DNA from: Acidobacteriota bacterium
GTDB taxonomy: Bacteria > Acidobacteriota > Terriglobia > Terriglobales > Acidobacteriaceae
DNA: 64,000 nt
Assembly (NCBI GenBank): GCA_003225555.1
Contig: QIAM01000077.1
Location: forward strand, 62,001 to 126,000
Direction: 5' to 3'
The notes beneath the pieces were generated by a model. The model was not told the origin of the DNA and did no database searches. It saw only the letters and a program-made list of their open reading frames with translations. A program made the position numbers and the translations under genes. Positions 35,455 to 44,900 of this stretch are shown here, piece by piece. Position 1 is the stretch's first letter, and every line of letters begins with the position of its first letter.

Positions 35455-38112
35455 ATGAGCGAACGCCATATTCGAGCCGCAACAATTCACTTCGCTTTCA
35501 TGTTTTTTACGGCAGTCATTTCCTTCGCCCAAACAGAGCAGACTCCCAGCGTTCCCGTTTACCTTGACCCTTCCCTGCCAGTCAGTGTCCGGGTCGATGA
35601 TCTGATCTCGAAGATGACTCTTGAGGAGAAGGCGTCGCAACTGGTGAATCAGGCGCGTGCGATTCCGAGGTTGCAGATTCCTGAATACGATTGGTGGAGC
35701 GAGGCCCTGCACGGAGTCGCGAATGCTGGAACAGCTACCGTGTTTCCGGAGCCCATTGGACTGGCCGCAACCTTTGATGCTCCGCTGATCCACGAGATGG
35801 CCGTGGTGATCGGCACGGAAGCCAGAGCCAAGCACAACCAGGCTGTACGTGCGGGCCGGCGCGACATCATGGAGGGACTGGATTTCTGGTCCCCCAACAT
35901 CAATATCTTCCGCGATCCGCGCTGGGGACGCGGGCAGGAAACCTACGGGGAGGATCCTTTTCTTACCGGACGAATGGGAGTTGCGTTTGTCACGGGACTT
36001 CAGGGCGATGATCCCAAGTACTATCGCGTGATCTCGACCCCGAAGCATTTTGCGGTGCACAGCGGCCCGGAGCCTTCACGCCATTCGATCGACGTGAAGG
36101 TATCGAAGCATGATGAAGAAGACACATATCTTCCTGCATTCCGCGACACGGTTACGGAGGGCAAAGCCGGTTCGGTTATGTGCGCTTATAACCGGGTCCA
36201 TGGCGAGCCGGCGTGCGCGAGCACGTTTTTGCTTCAGGATCAGTTGCGCGGCGCCTGGAAATTCAACGGATATGTCGTGTCCGATTGCGATGCGGTGGTC
36301 GATGTGTTCAGGGGACATCAGTTTACGAGGAGCATGCCCGAAGCTGCCGCAGCCGTGTTGAAGAAGGGGATGGATAACGAATGTGCCGACTTCTTCACCA
36401 AGGCTACGGACAACTCAGACTATGTGAAATATCTGGACGCGGTGAAACAAGGTCTGCTCACGGAACAGGATCTCGACGTTGCGCTAAAGCGACTATTCAC
36501 CGCACGGATGCGCCTGGGAATGTTCGATCCTCCAGAAATGGTGGGTTATGCCCAGACTCCAGATTCCGAAATCGATAGTGACGCACATCGGGAACTTGCG
36601 CTGAGGACGGCGCGGGAGTCAATAGTTTTGTTGAAGAACGACGGCGTGCTGCCCTTCGGCGCACAGATCAGGAAGATCACGGTGGTCGGGCCTCTCGCTG
36701 AATCTGTGAGCGTGTTGCATGGCAATTACGCTGGCACGGCGTCGCGGGTCGCGACGGCCCTCGACGGCATCCGCAAACAGTTCGCTGACGCCAGCGTAAC
36801 CTTCGTTCCCGGGATGAATTTCTTGCGAAAGGAAACTCTGGTTCCGATGTCCGCACTCTCGACTGCAGACGGACAACCTGGGCTGAAGGGTGAGTATTTC
36901 TCCAGCAAGGATTTCGAAGGAACGCCTCAGGTGGTTCGAGTAGATGAGGCTGTAAGTTTCCAGCCGTTCCATCCGGAACCTTCCGCGCTCACGCCACCTG
37001 CTGGCATGAAAGACTTCGCGGTGCGGTGGACCGGATCCCTGACGCCCCCGGAGTCCGGTACCTACCGGGTCGGCATGGTCGGTTCCATGAACCGGCTGTG
37101 GCTCGACGGCACGCTGATCGTGGACGACTCTATCCTGCACGATCCTAAGCCGACGACAACCACGATCCAGCTGCAGAAGGGTCATCGCTACGCCTTGAAA
37201 GTCGAATACGGGCAGGGCGGCACGGGCACAAAGCTGGTGTGGTTGCCCGTCATCGCTGACCCGATAGCAGAAGCGGTTTCGGCAGCCAAGCAGGCAGACG
37301 CGGTGGTCGCGGTCGTCGGAATCACATCTCAGCTTGAGGGCGAGGAAATGCAAGTTGACGTGCCAGGCTTCAAAGGTGGAGATCGCACCAGCCTGGATTT
37401 ACCGAGGGAGGAAGAAGACCTTCTGGAAGCACTGGGAAAAACTGGCAAGCCGCTCGTGATCGTGCTTATGAATGGCAGCGCGCTTTCTGTGAATTGGGCT
37501 GCGGAGCATGCGAACGCAATCCTCGATGCCTGGTACTCCGGAGAAGAAGGCGGCACTGCTATTGCGCAGACTCTTGCCGGCGTAAACAATCCAGCCGGCC
37601 GGCTGGCCGTGACGTTCTACAAAGGCGTCGAACAGTTGCCGCCGTTTGAGGACTATTCGATGCGAAACCGTACGTACCGGTACTTCGAGGGAAAGCCGCT
37701 TTATGCCTTCGGCTATGGCCTGAGCTATTCGCAATTTGAATATAGCAACCTGAAGTTGTCCAAATCGGAATTGAACGCCGGCGATTCCCTCGAGGTGGAC
37801 CTCGAGGTGGAGAATACTAATCACAGAGAGGGTGATGAAGTCGTACAGCTCTACTTGAGTTTTCCGAAATTACCTGGCACTCCGCTGCGCGCGCTTCGCG
37901 GGTTTACGAGAATCCACATCGGTCCAGACGAAACCCAGCACGTGCATTTCATTGTGGATCCGCGAAACTTGAGTTTCGTAAATGCTGCTGGAGATCGACT
38001 AGTCGCCGCTGGCACGTACCGTGTCAGTGTGGGCGGTGGCCAGCCCGGGACCGCGGCTCCGGGCGTGGAGGCTCGGTTCTCGATTCGTGGCGAGCAAAGG
38101 TTGCCAGAGTAG
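35455..38112 (+). CDS. GH3 family beta-glycosidase with PA14 domain
   Basis: Exported glycoside hydrolase (885 aa from the ATG at 35455, which has GTGAGG 10 nt upstream; a GTG at 35440 is possible). The signal peptide is about the first 26 residues (FAFMFFTAVISFAQ). GH3 N-terminal barrel: TFWSPNINI-like GLDFWSPNINIFRDPRWGRG, STPKHFAVHSGPE, and nucleophile Asp277 in GYVVSDCDAV. The GH3_C sandwich is interrupted by a PA14 domain at about 465-605 (LKGEYFSSKDF, FAVRWTGSLTPPESGTYRV), which usually binds sugars. A C-terminal Fn3-like domain follows. The family splits beta-glucosides or beta-xylosides; the long GRGQETYGEDP and SDCDAV motifs favour the beta-xylosidase/glucosidase branch. Probably cotranscribed with the CRTAC gene. 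Confidence 0.93.
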   Translation: MSERHIRAATIHFAFMFFTAVISFAQTEQTPSVPVYLDPSLPVSVRVDDLISKMTLEEKASQLVNQARAIPRLQIPEYDWWSEALHGVANAGTATVFPEPIGLAATFDAPLIHEMAVVIGTEARAKHNQAVRAGRRDIMEGLDFWSPNINIFRDPRWGRGQETYGEDPFLTGRMGVAFVTGLQGDDPKYYRVISTPKHFAVHSGPEPSRHSIDVKVSKHDEEDTYLPAFRDTVTEGKAGSVMCAYNRVHGEPACASTFLLQDQLRGAWKFNGYVVSDCDAVVDVFRGHQFTRSMPEAAAAVLKKGMDNECADFFTKATDNSDYVKYLDAVKQGLLTEQDLDVALKRLFTARMRLGMFDPPEMVGYAQTPDSEIDSDAHRELALRTARESIVLLKNDGVLPFGAQIRKITVVGPLAESVSVLHGNYAGTASRVATALDGIRKQFADASVTFVPGMNFLRKETLVPMSALSTADGQPGLKGEYFSSKDFEGTPQVVRVDEAVSFQPFHPEPSALTPPAGMKDFAVRWTGSLTPPESGTYRVGMVGSMNRLWLDGTLIVDDSILHDPKPTTTTIQLQKGHRYALKVEYGQGGTGTKLVWLPVIADPIAEAVSAAKQADAVVAVVGITSQLEGEEMQVDVPGFKGGDRTSLDLPREEEDLLEALGKTGKPLVIVLMNGSALSVNWAAEHANAILDAWYSGEEGGTAIAQTLAGVNNPAGRLAVTFYKGVEQLPPFEDYSMRNRTYRYFEGKPLYAFGYGLSYSQFEYSNLKLSKSELNAGDSLEVDLEVENTNHREGDEVVQLYLSFPKLPGTPLRALRGFTRIHIGPDETQHVHFIVDPRNLSFVNAAGDRLVAAGTYRVSVGGGQPGTAAPGVEARFSIRGEQRLPE

Positions 38113-38144
38113 CAAGCGAAGGGGATTGAGCTCTGTCTCAAGGA

Positions 38145-39875
38145 ATGAGACCCTGCAAGTTTGCGTGCGCAGTAGGCGTGCTGTTGCTAGCGGTATTTTT
38201 GCGCACCCAGAATCCCAAGCCCGCTGAAGCGCCGCCGCCTTCACCGCCGGGAAAGCTCGCCAAGGGAAAACCCTCCGCGGAAAGTCCCATCCGTTTCGCG
38301 TACCAGCCGATTGCTTTCGAACTCGACAGTTGCGAGACGCCCGAGCGTCACGCACCAGAAACCATGGCCGGGGGCGTGGCTATTTTCGATTACAACAACG
38401 ATGGCAAGCTGGATATATTCTTCGCCAACGGAGCCGACATCAGGACGCTTCGGAAATCCTCTTCAAAATATTCGAACCGCCTTTTCGAAAACGACGGTAA
38501 GGGGCACTTCACGGACGTTACCGAAAAAGCTGGCTTGGCCGGCACCGGCTATGACATGGGCGTCGCTGTCGCCGACTACGACAATGATGGGTACGAAGAT
38601 ATCTTTGTCGCGGGCGTGTACAGAAACACGCTCTATCACAACAACGGAAACGGCACATTCACCGACGTAACAGCCAAGGCCGGGCTCAACAAGCCTGATC
38701 CCGAATATGGGCCGCTCTGGTCCGTTGGCGCGGTCTGGGTGGATGTGAATAATGACGGCCTGCTGGACCTTCTGGTTATCAACTACTTGAAGTGGGATAT
38801 TGAACACGAACCCTCCTGCCCGGTCGATGGCCACGCCGACTACTGCCATCCCAAGATGTACAAGCCGACTCCCAACCATTTGATTCTCAACAACGGAGAT
38901 GGGACGTTCAAAGACGTTTCGAAAGAATGGGGCTTCCGCACGCATCTGGGCAAGGGTATGGGAGGCGCCGCCGCGGATTTTGACCTTGACGGCAAAATGG
39001 ACGTCGTTGTTTCCAATGACAAACTGTTCAACTGGTTCTTTCGAAACAAAGGTGGGGCGTTTGAGGAAGTTGGGCTCGACGTCAATGTCGCGCTGCGTGA
39101 GGATGGCGTTTTTATTTCCGGCATGGGAGTCGATTTCCGCGATCTTGATAATGATGGCTACCCCGACATTGTTTTGGTCGCGCTGGACAACGAGACTTTT
39201 CCAATCTATCGGAACACGGGGAAAGGAAGCTTCGTGGAAGTAACGCGCGAGAGTGGCATGACCTTGCTGAGCCTGCCGATGGCTGGATATTCTCCGACGA
39301 TTGCGGATTTTGATAACGACGGCTGGAAGGACATCTTTGTTACACGCGGACATGTTCAGTCCCTCCTGTCCGCGCCTCGCGTCGCCGTGGAGCAGCCGAA
39401 CACGGTGTTCCGCAACTTGGACGGCATGAAGTTTTCCGCGCTGACGTCCGAGGCAGGCCTGACGTCTCGGCCTGTGTCCCGACACCGCGGATCGGCCATC
39501 GGTGACCTGAATGGAGATGGACGTATGGATGTGGTTGTAACGGCAATCACGGCTCCGGCGGAGATCTGGATGAACGACAGCCCGGGTAACAACCATTGGC
39601 TGGAGCTTAAACTTCAGGGAACCAAGACTAATCGCGACGGCATCGGGGCACGCATCAAGGTGGTGACCAAGAGCGGCACACAGTATGACCATAAGTCCAC
39701 CGCCGCGGGTTACGCGTCATCCAGCGCCGGGCCGGTCCACTTCGGACTTGGACCGAACGCTTCCGCTGAGCTGGTCGAAATTCGATGGCCCTCGGGGATG
39801 GTGCAGACGCTGCGTGACGTATCGGCCGACCGTATCCTGACGGTCAGGGAATCAGCGACGGGCCCTGCATTTTAA
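38145..39875 (+). CDS. CRTAC1/ASPIC-UnbV FG-GAP repeat protein
   Basis: Exported protein of 576 aa with an N-terminal hydrophobic signal (FACAVGVLLLAVFL) and a Pro/Ala-rich linker. The body consists of FG-GAP/VCBS-type calcium-binding blades with repeated DxDxDG-like loops: FDYNNDGKLDIFFANG, VADYDNDGYEDIFVAG, VDVNNDGLLDLLVINY, FDLDGKMDVVVSND, FRDLDNDGYPDIVLVA and FDNDGWKDIFVTRG. It finishes with an ASPIC/UnbV domain (NNHWLELKLQGTKTNRDGIG to VEIRWPSGMVQTL). Such proteins are common in Acidobacteriota beside TonB receptors; no enzymatic role is established. It starts 32 bp after the GH3 stop, so the two are probably one operon. The ribosome site is weak. Confidence 0.9.
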   Translation: MRPCKFACAVGVLLLAVFLRTQNPKPAEAPPPSPPGKLAKGKPSAESPIRFAYQPIAFELDSCETPERHAPETMAGGVAIFDYNNDGKLDIFFANGADIRTLRKSSSKYSNRLFENDGKGHFTDVTEKAGLAGTGYDMGVAVADYDNDGYEDIFVAGVYRNTLYHNNGNGTFTDVTAKAGLNKPDPEYGPLWSVGAVWVDVNNDGLLDLLVINYLKWDIEHEPSCPVDGHADYCHPKMYKPTPNHLILNNGDGTFKDVSKEWGFRTHLGKGMGGAAADFDLDGKMDVVVSNDKLFNWFFRNKGGAFEEVGLDVNVALREDGVFISGMGVDFRDLDNDGYPDIVLVALDNETFPIYRNTGKGSFVEVTRESGMTLLSLPMAGYSPTIADFDNDGWKDIFVTRGHVQSLLSAPRVAVEQPNTVFRNLDGMKFSALTSEAGLTSRPVSRHRGSAIGDLNGDGRMDVVVTAITAPAEIWMNDSPGNNHWLELKLQGTKTNRDGIGARIKVVTKSGTQYDHKSTAAGYASSSAGPVHFGLGPNASAELVEIRWPSGMVQTLRDVSADRILTVRESATGPAF

Positions 39876-39941
39876 AGACTTACTTGTTCTTGGTCAAAGG
39901 CGAGGCCCTCCAAAACAGCGAGGCGCAACCAGCTGCAACGA

Positions 39942-40649
39942 TCACAGGTCGAAGATTCGATACACCGACGATGGTTGTTGCGACTGCAACAGAGAAATGG
40001 CGACGTTATGCACAGCGACTCCAGTCGCAGTTCGCCCGTCGATCTTGCCGTGATGTGCGTGACCGTGCACAACCAGATCGGCCCCGTGCCGATCCACGAC
40101 TTCAGCGAGACGGGATGTACCCATGAAGGGAAATATCTCCGGCGCCTCACCCTGCACGGTATCGAGGATGGGCGAATAATGCAGCACCACCACCCGTTTC
40201 TTGGTTCGGAGCTGCGACATGGCGCGTTCGAGCTTTAGAGCCTCGTCAATCGAGGCTCGGACGAATTCCTTGACTTCGCGTTCCCCAAAAGCGGTCAGCA
40301 CACCGCGTCCAAAACCTCCGACGAAACCTTTGGTTCCGGCAAAGCCGACGCCATCACGTTCGTAGGCACTGCCATCGAGCACTTTGATTCCAGCTCCGAC
40401 CATCATCCGGCGGAGCTCCTCTTCTTTCCCGCTTTCGTAGTCATGGTTGCCTAAGACCACGATGGTTGGAAGCCTGAGGCGGAGCAAAACGTTGATCAGT
40501 GGCTCCATTTCCTCAGGCTGACCGTAATTGGTGAGATCGCCGGCGAGAACAAGAACATCGGCCTCATCGCGTACCCGCTCAAACTGTTCCTTGAGCTTAG
40601 CGTAGCTCTGCGGGCTGAAATGCAAGTCGGCTGTGGCTGCGATTCTCAT
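39942..40649 (-). CDS. Calcineurin-like metallophosphoesterase
   Basis: Cytoplasmic metallophosphoesterase of 235 aa. All five metal-binding blocks are present: TADLHFSP, LAGDLTNYG, VLGNHDYES, VVVLHYSP and VVHGHAHHG. It is a compact single-domain member; the substrate could be a nucleotide, a phosphoprotein or a cyclic nucleotide and cannot be told from sequence. It starts 10 bp after the nucleotidyltransferase stop, so the two genes are probably cotranscribed. It ends 66 bp from the convergent CRTAC gene. Confidence 0.9.
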   Translation of the reverse strand: MRIAATADLHFSPQSYAKLKEQFERVRDEADVLVLAGDLTNYGQPEEMEPLINVLLRLRLPTIVVLGNHDYESGKEEELRRMMVGAGIKVLDGSAYERDGVGFAGTKGFVGGFGRGVLTAFGEREVKEFVRASIDEALKLERAMSQLRTKKRVVVLHYSPILDTVQGEAPEIFPFMGTSRLAEVVDRHGADLVVHGHAHHGKIDGRTATGVAVHNVAISLLQSQQPSSVYRIFDL

Positions 40650-40659
40650 GCGAGTTCGC

Positions 40660-41517
40660 TCAGGAGGCGGGTCGTGTGGCAGTTGCGGCGGATTTACACA
40701 AGCATTTTCGCAGTGCCTTCATCTGCCTCAGACGTATTTCTCTTGTGTTTTCCTGGACGTTGTCCAATCCCCACTCGTCCACGTCGATGGCGAACATGTT
40801 GTCATCCACAAGGCTGCCGCGGAATTTGGCCTGAGGGTCCGGTCTGGTGATCTGCTTCTCCAGTCGGCGCAACAAATCGCGCCAGATCCTGGCGGGGACA
40901 TAGTGGGTTTGTGCCGGATACACATACCGGAAGAGCAAGAGCGACCACAGAAGCATCTCCCAGTCTTCTCCCACCAGTTGCAATTCTCTGTCCCAGTCGA
41001 ATGACGGGTATGTCCCATAAATCACGTGAGCAATGTCAGCCCCGTCGAAGCGCTCCCGTTTGGCGACAAAGATCTTCGAGGCAACCAGTTCCTCAGGAGC
41101 AAGCACCCGCGTCTCGACGCCGTGTACCACTGCCGGGCTGGCTCGCTCAATCCAGGAATCCTCGACCACGATGACCCCGTTGCTCATGCCCGTGATCAGG
41201 TCGACGAAGAACTCTCCCTTTCGCACTTTGGCCAGCCACACCGGATCCAGGACCTCACATTCGAAGCCACGTTCGCGCAAATATGGATAGACCTCACAAG
41301 CTGTGCCGGCGGTCATGAAAAGATCCAAATCCTTCGTGAAGCGGCAAATTCCCGTGTGTTGCCGCAGGGCAAATGCTCCGGACACTGCGTAGGGAACGTG
41401 CTTCTCTTCGAGAACCGTGAGTACGTCGCAAAACAGTGTAGCCTGCACCTCGGGAACGTCCATGGGAATGGACGAGGTCTTCGGCAGTATCGCGAGCGAT
41501 TTGACCGGTTCTGGCAC
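40660..41517 (-). CDS. Nucleotidyltransferase-fold protein
   Basis: Protein of up to 285 aa with the polymerase-beta nucleotidyltransferase signature: YAVSGAFALRQHTG followed by the metal-binding pair TKDLDLFM, and a third acidic strand at GEFFVDLI. A helical C-terminal part (about 140-270) includes LAPEELVASKIFVAKRERFDGAD, typical of the minimal NTase / AbiEii-like group. It would transfer a nucleotide to a small molecule or protein; the target is unknown. The GTG start at 41517 lacks a good ribosome site; an ATG at 41463 (MDVPEVQATL) is a credible alternative. It is first in a two-gene unit with the phosphoesterase. The pair could be a modify/demodify couple, but nothing proves it. Confidence 0.75.
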   Translation of the reverse strand: MPEPVKSLAILPKTSSIPMDVPEVQATLFCDVLTVLEEKHVPYAVSGAFALRQHTGICRFTKDLDLFMTAGTACEVYPYLRERGFECEVLDPVWLAKVRKGEFFVDLITGMSNGVIVVEDSWIERASPAVVHGVETRVLAPEELVASKIFVAKRERFDGADIAHVIYGTYPSFDWDRELQLVGEDWEMLLWSLLLFRYVYPAQTHYVPARIWRDLLRRLEKQITRPDPQAKFRGSLVDDNMFAIDVDEWGLDNVQENTREIRLRQMKALRKCLCKSAATATRPAS

Positions 41518-41947
41518 GGAGCTTGGATGTGCTTCTGTGCCTTACGGTTGGTGCACTTTCTAAGAGACCGTCCTAGGATTCATACAACCTTTTCTCTCCG
41601 AGCGGCGGCTGACAATCTGGGAATGTGAGGACTTTGCGGGGGGCCCCTAACCGCGAGCGCCGAGTCGCAAGTTGTGATAATTCACGGGAAATTCGCGAGT
41701 GCCAGTTTGGCTAAATCTGGTCGTCGGTTTCCATTTCACCACGCAGAACAGAGGTGACAGGGACGGCTCAGATCGTCATGATTTCTGAGCCGTCCTGCCC
41801 CGGTCGGTGAGCGACCTAGCGCGGCTTTCTGAATCGAAACGAATCAAGACTTTCGCGTAACCATCGATCCGTTTGTCGAACCTTTCGCAGCCCTCGGCGC
41901 AGGGCTTGAAGAGCGCCACCTAGTTGTATCGCCAACCTCCCGGCAAA
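41518..41947. other. 430-bp gap with two hairpins after the tamB gene
   Basis: No gene is supported here. AGCCCT/AGGGCT at 41889-41906 forms a short hairpin about 40 bp past the tamB stop. A longer perfect hairpin lies at 41761-41795. Both could end the minus-strand tamB transcript; neither has a T-run. Confidence 0.4.
41761..41795 (-). terminator. Perfect 12-bp hairpin downstream of tamB
   Basis: GGACGGCTCAGA (41761-41772) pairs exactly with TCTGAGCCGTCC (41784-41795), loop 11 nt. The stem can be extended with one bulge. It stands 153 bp past the tamB stop. No poly-T follows on either strand, so the terminator call is tentative. Confidence 0.4.
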
Positions 41948-44900
41948 TCAAAACCTTGTGCGATACTTGCCGTCGATGGAAACCCCTCCCAACTGATCGC
42001 GCGCCGTGCTTACCGACCAGTGCTTGTTAAGCTGATACTCGCCTTGCACCATTTCGCTCCCCGGCTGCGAGACGTCGGTCGAGAAAGTGAACAGCAGGTT
42101 CTTGGTGACGCGCTGCTGGATCGCGACCCGGGCCCCCGGGTTCTGATTATTACCTCCGAGGGTTGGATCGATCTGCAGGCTCGAGATGCCTGCCAGCTTC
42201 TGGATGCCGCTGCTTACCTGGCTAGCCGCCTGGGACGCAATCATCGAGTCGGTGCTTGGGCTGGTGGCGTTCGCCTCTTGCGTGGTCTTGCCGCGCGCAA
42301 TCAGGTTGATGATGTCAGCCGTCGCCAGCGGCGGATCGGACACATAGGCCGTCGTCAGCTTATCCAGGGGTCCACGCATGGTGAGCGTGAGGTTGTATTG
42401 CTGCACAATGGTTGCTACTACGACGTTCATCACCGGATGAGTCTGGTTGGGATCGTCGAAGGTAATCACACCGCGCTGCAGTTGGTAGCGGACATTTCGA
42501 TAGAACAGCTCCCCCGATGTCAGGTTGGTTCTGCCCGTGATCACCGGATTGGCGGCGGTTCCAATCACTTGCAGCGCAACCCTACCCGAGATGCTAATCT
42601 GCGAACTCGTGGCATTCAGATTTTCTTTTGACTGTACGCCGATCGCCAGGTTCACGGTATCGGCGAATCCGGGCTGAGAGGGCGTGTTTGTACCGGTGCT
42701 GAACTGGTCGCCAAATTTCGCCAGATCGAAGTCCTGCGTGAATGCGAGGCTGTCGATCAGCACGCGACCATTCAAAGTCGACGATTCCGTGGTTCCGCTG
42801 AAGCCAAGACTGCTCTCCAGCACCGTTCGCAGTCCCTCAGGGTAGCGCAGCCGAATGGATTGTCCCTGGAGCGCGATGTTGAATTGCAGGTTGGGCTTGT
42901 ATGCAATTGAGCCGCCGACAGAGACCTGTCCGCCCCCTACCTGCCCGGTCATGTTTGAGATCTGCACCCGTTCGCTACCGATATCAAGAGTGCCGTTCAG
43001 TTTCTCCACACCCAGCGGAGCATCGGCGGTGCTCAGGGCCGCATCCTTCAAATGCACTTGTCCCTGCACCACCGGATTGTTCGCGGTTCCGGAAGTGCGA
43101 ACATCGAGCGTCAGGATGCCCGAACTCTGAACATCAGGGGCCACGATGCGAAGCACCTGGACATCCACGGATCCTTCTGCCGAGAGAGTAGGCGAGGCCG
43201 TTCCTCCAATCGGCATTCTGCCTTGCACGCGCACCGACGTGCCGGTGCCGCGAATCTCGGCAGGTTGCAGTGTCACCACCGAGTTTGCATAGTCGGCGCG
43301 AATGGGACCCGCGATTCCGATCTGCAATGACTGGTAACTTGCGTTCAGCGTGGGAATGGACAAATGCGCCTCAAGCTGGGATTTGTCTTTCAGCGGTCCC
43401 TTTACCGTTGCGTGGAATTCGGTCTGGCCCTGAAAGCCTTCAGGCGCACCGTTTCCGTAGGTGGCCATCAACAGATCCAGAGGAACGGAGCTCGTATCGA
43501 TGGCAGCTTCGGTGTAGTACCCGCCTGACAGATCCACGTGGCCATGGGCCCGCACCGAGGCTTGCGACACCTTCGAATCGAGATTCAAGTCGGCACGATG
43601 GTTGGCGACGTGAACCTCAGCTTTCAGTCCAGAGATCGAACTCTGGCGCAGTTGCAGTTGTGGCAGCTGCACAATCGCGTTGAGTTGCGGATCGTCCACG
43701 GTCCCTTGGCCGTTGACGGATGCAGTTACCGTTCCGGTAAGCGGCAGGTTCTTAGCCTGCACCGTCCGCAATTTCTGCAACTCCACGGAAGGCATATCAA
43801 CCCGAACCTTGTATGCCTTAGTTTTCGGAGTGTAAGAAAGATAAGCGTCCAGGGCGCCAGCGGCAACTGCCACATTCACCGTCGAAACAATCGAACCATT
43901 TTGTGTCTCGAATTTCACTGCCAGATTTTGGACGGGCTCATCGTAAGCTCGCGCATTCATCACTTCTACGGAGCCCGAACCCACCGGATTGAGTTGTGAC
44001 CCTCGCAACTCGAGCTTCGCCGACAAGTATCCAGACACAGGATAATGTTGATTTGCCAATCTCTGCAGATCCGTCACTCGCATCCGCTGTACCGAAAGAT
44101 GTGCGCGAATCGGACTCGAAGGCTGGTAGGACCAATTCTGCAGTCCAACGGTCGCATCGAACGATGCCTGCCCCTGCTGCGCGTTGATCAACGACCCATT
44201 CCGTACCGTAAATTGGGACGGGTTCGCCTGCATCTCGAGTTTTGCGCCGCTCCAGGCGCTGCCTTCGACCTGCAGATTCTGAGCATTCAACTGGCCGGTA
44301 AGATCTGGCTTTTGCATCGAGCCGCGAACGACCGCGTTGAGCGATGCGGAACCAGAGATCGCCGGCGGTGGTGCTTGTGTAGTTCGAAATGACGAGGCCA
44401 GCATCACAAGTTGATGCAGATCGCTCGCGATTGCTTGAATCTCCAGGCTGGAGTGGTCGCCCACCTCTCCCTGCGCACTTAGCGTCGCCGAAGGAAGCCG
44501 GACGGTTGTATTGCGGAGGGCCAGAGTCTTCCGCGCGCCATCGTAAGTCGCGTGAATCGCTCCATTGACAGGCACTTCTGCGGCTGACGGATTGTCCGTA
44601 CTAGTGGCTGCCGCTTGCACCGTCAGATCTGAGTGGGCGAGCATGTTGCTGATGTCGCCCTTCCAGGCCGCATCGACAGTTCCATTCAGCGTTCCTGAAA
44701 CTGCTGTGCCTTTCATTTCCGGGCGATGCAAAGCCTGCTGAACCGCGTGCAAGGAAATCTTATGCAAAGCGGCCCGCACCTTTGACCCTGGGGTTGTGTC
44801 CAGATGCTGCATCTCCGCGTCAGCCGTGATGCGGCCGCCGAGCGTCTCCCCGTTCAGATTCTTTACCTGCAGCGTGCCGTTCGCCAGCTGATATTGGCCT

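Noticed and set aside
38463..39692. 409-codon antisense frame opposite the CRTAC gene
   Set aside because: It mirrors the codon bias of the repetitive Asp/Asn/Gly-rich FG-GAP repeats; the product resembles no known protein, while the plus strand has clear FG-GAP and ASPIC motifs.
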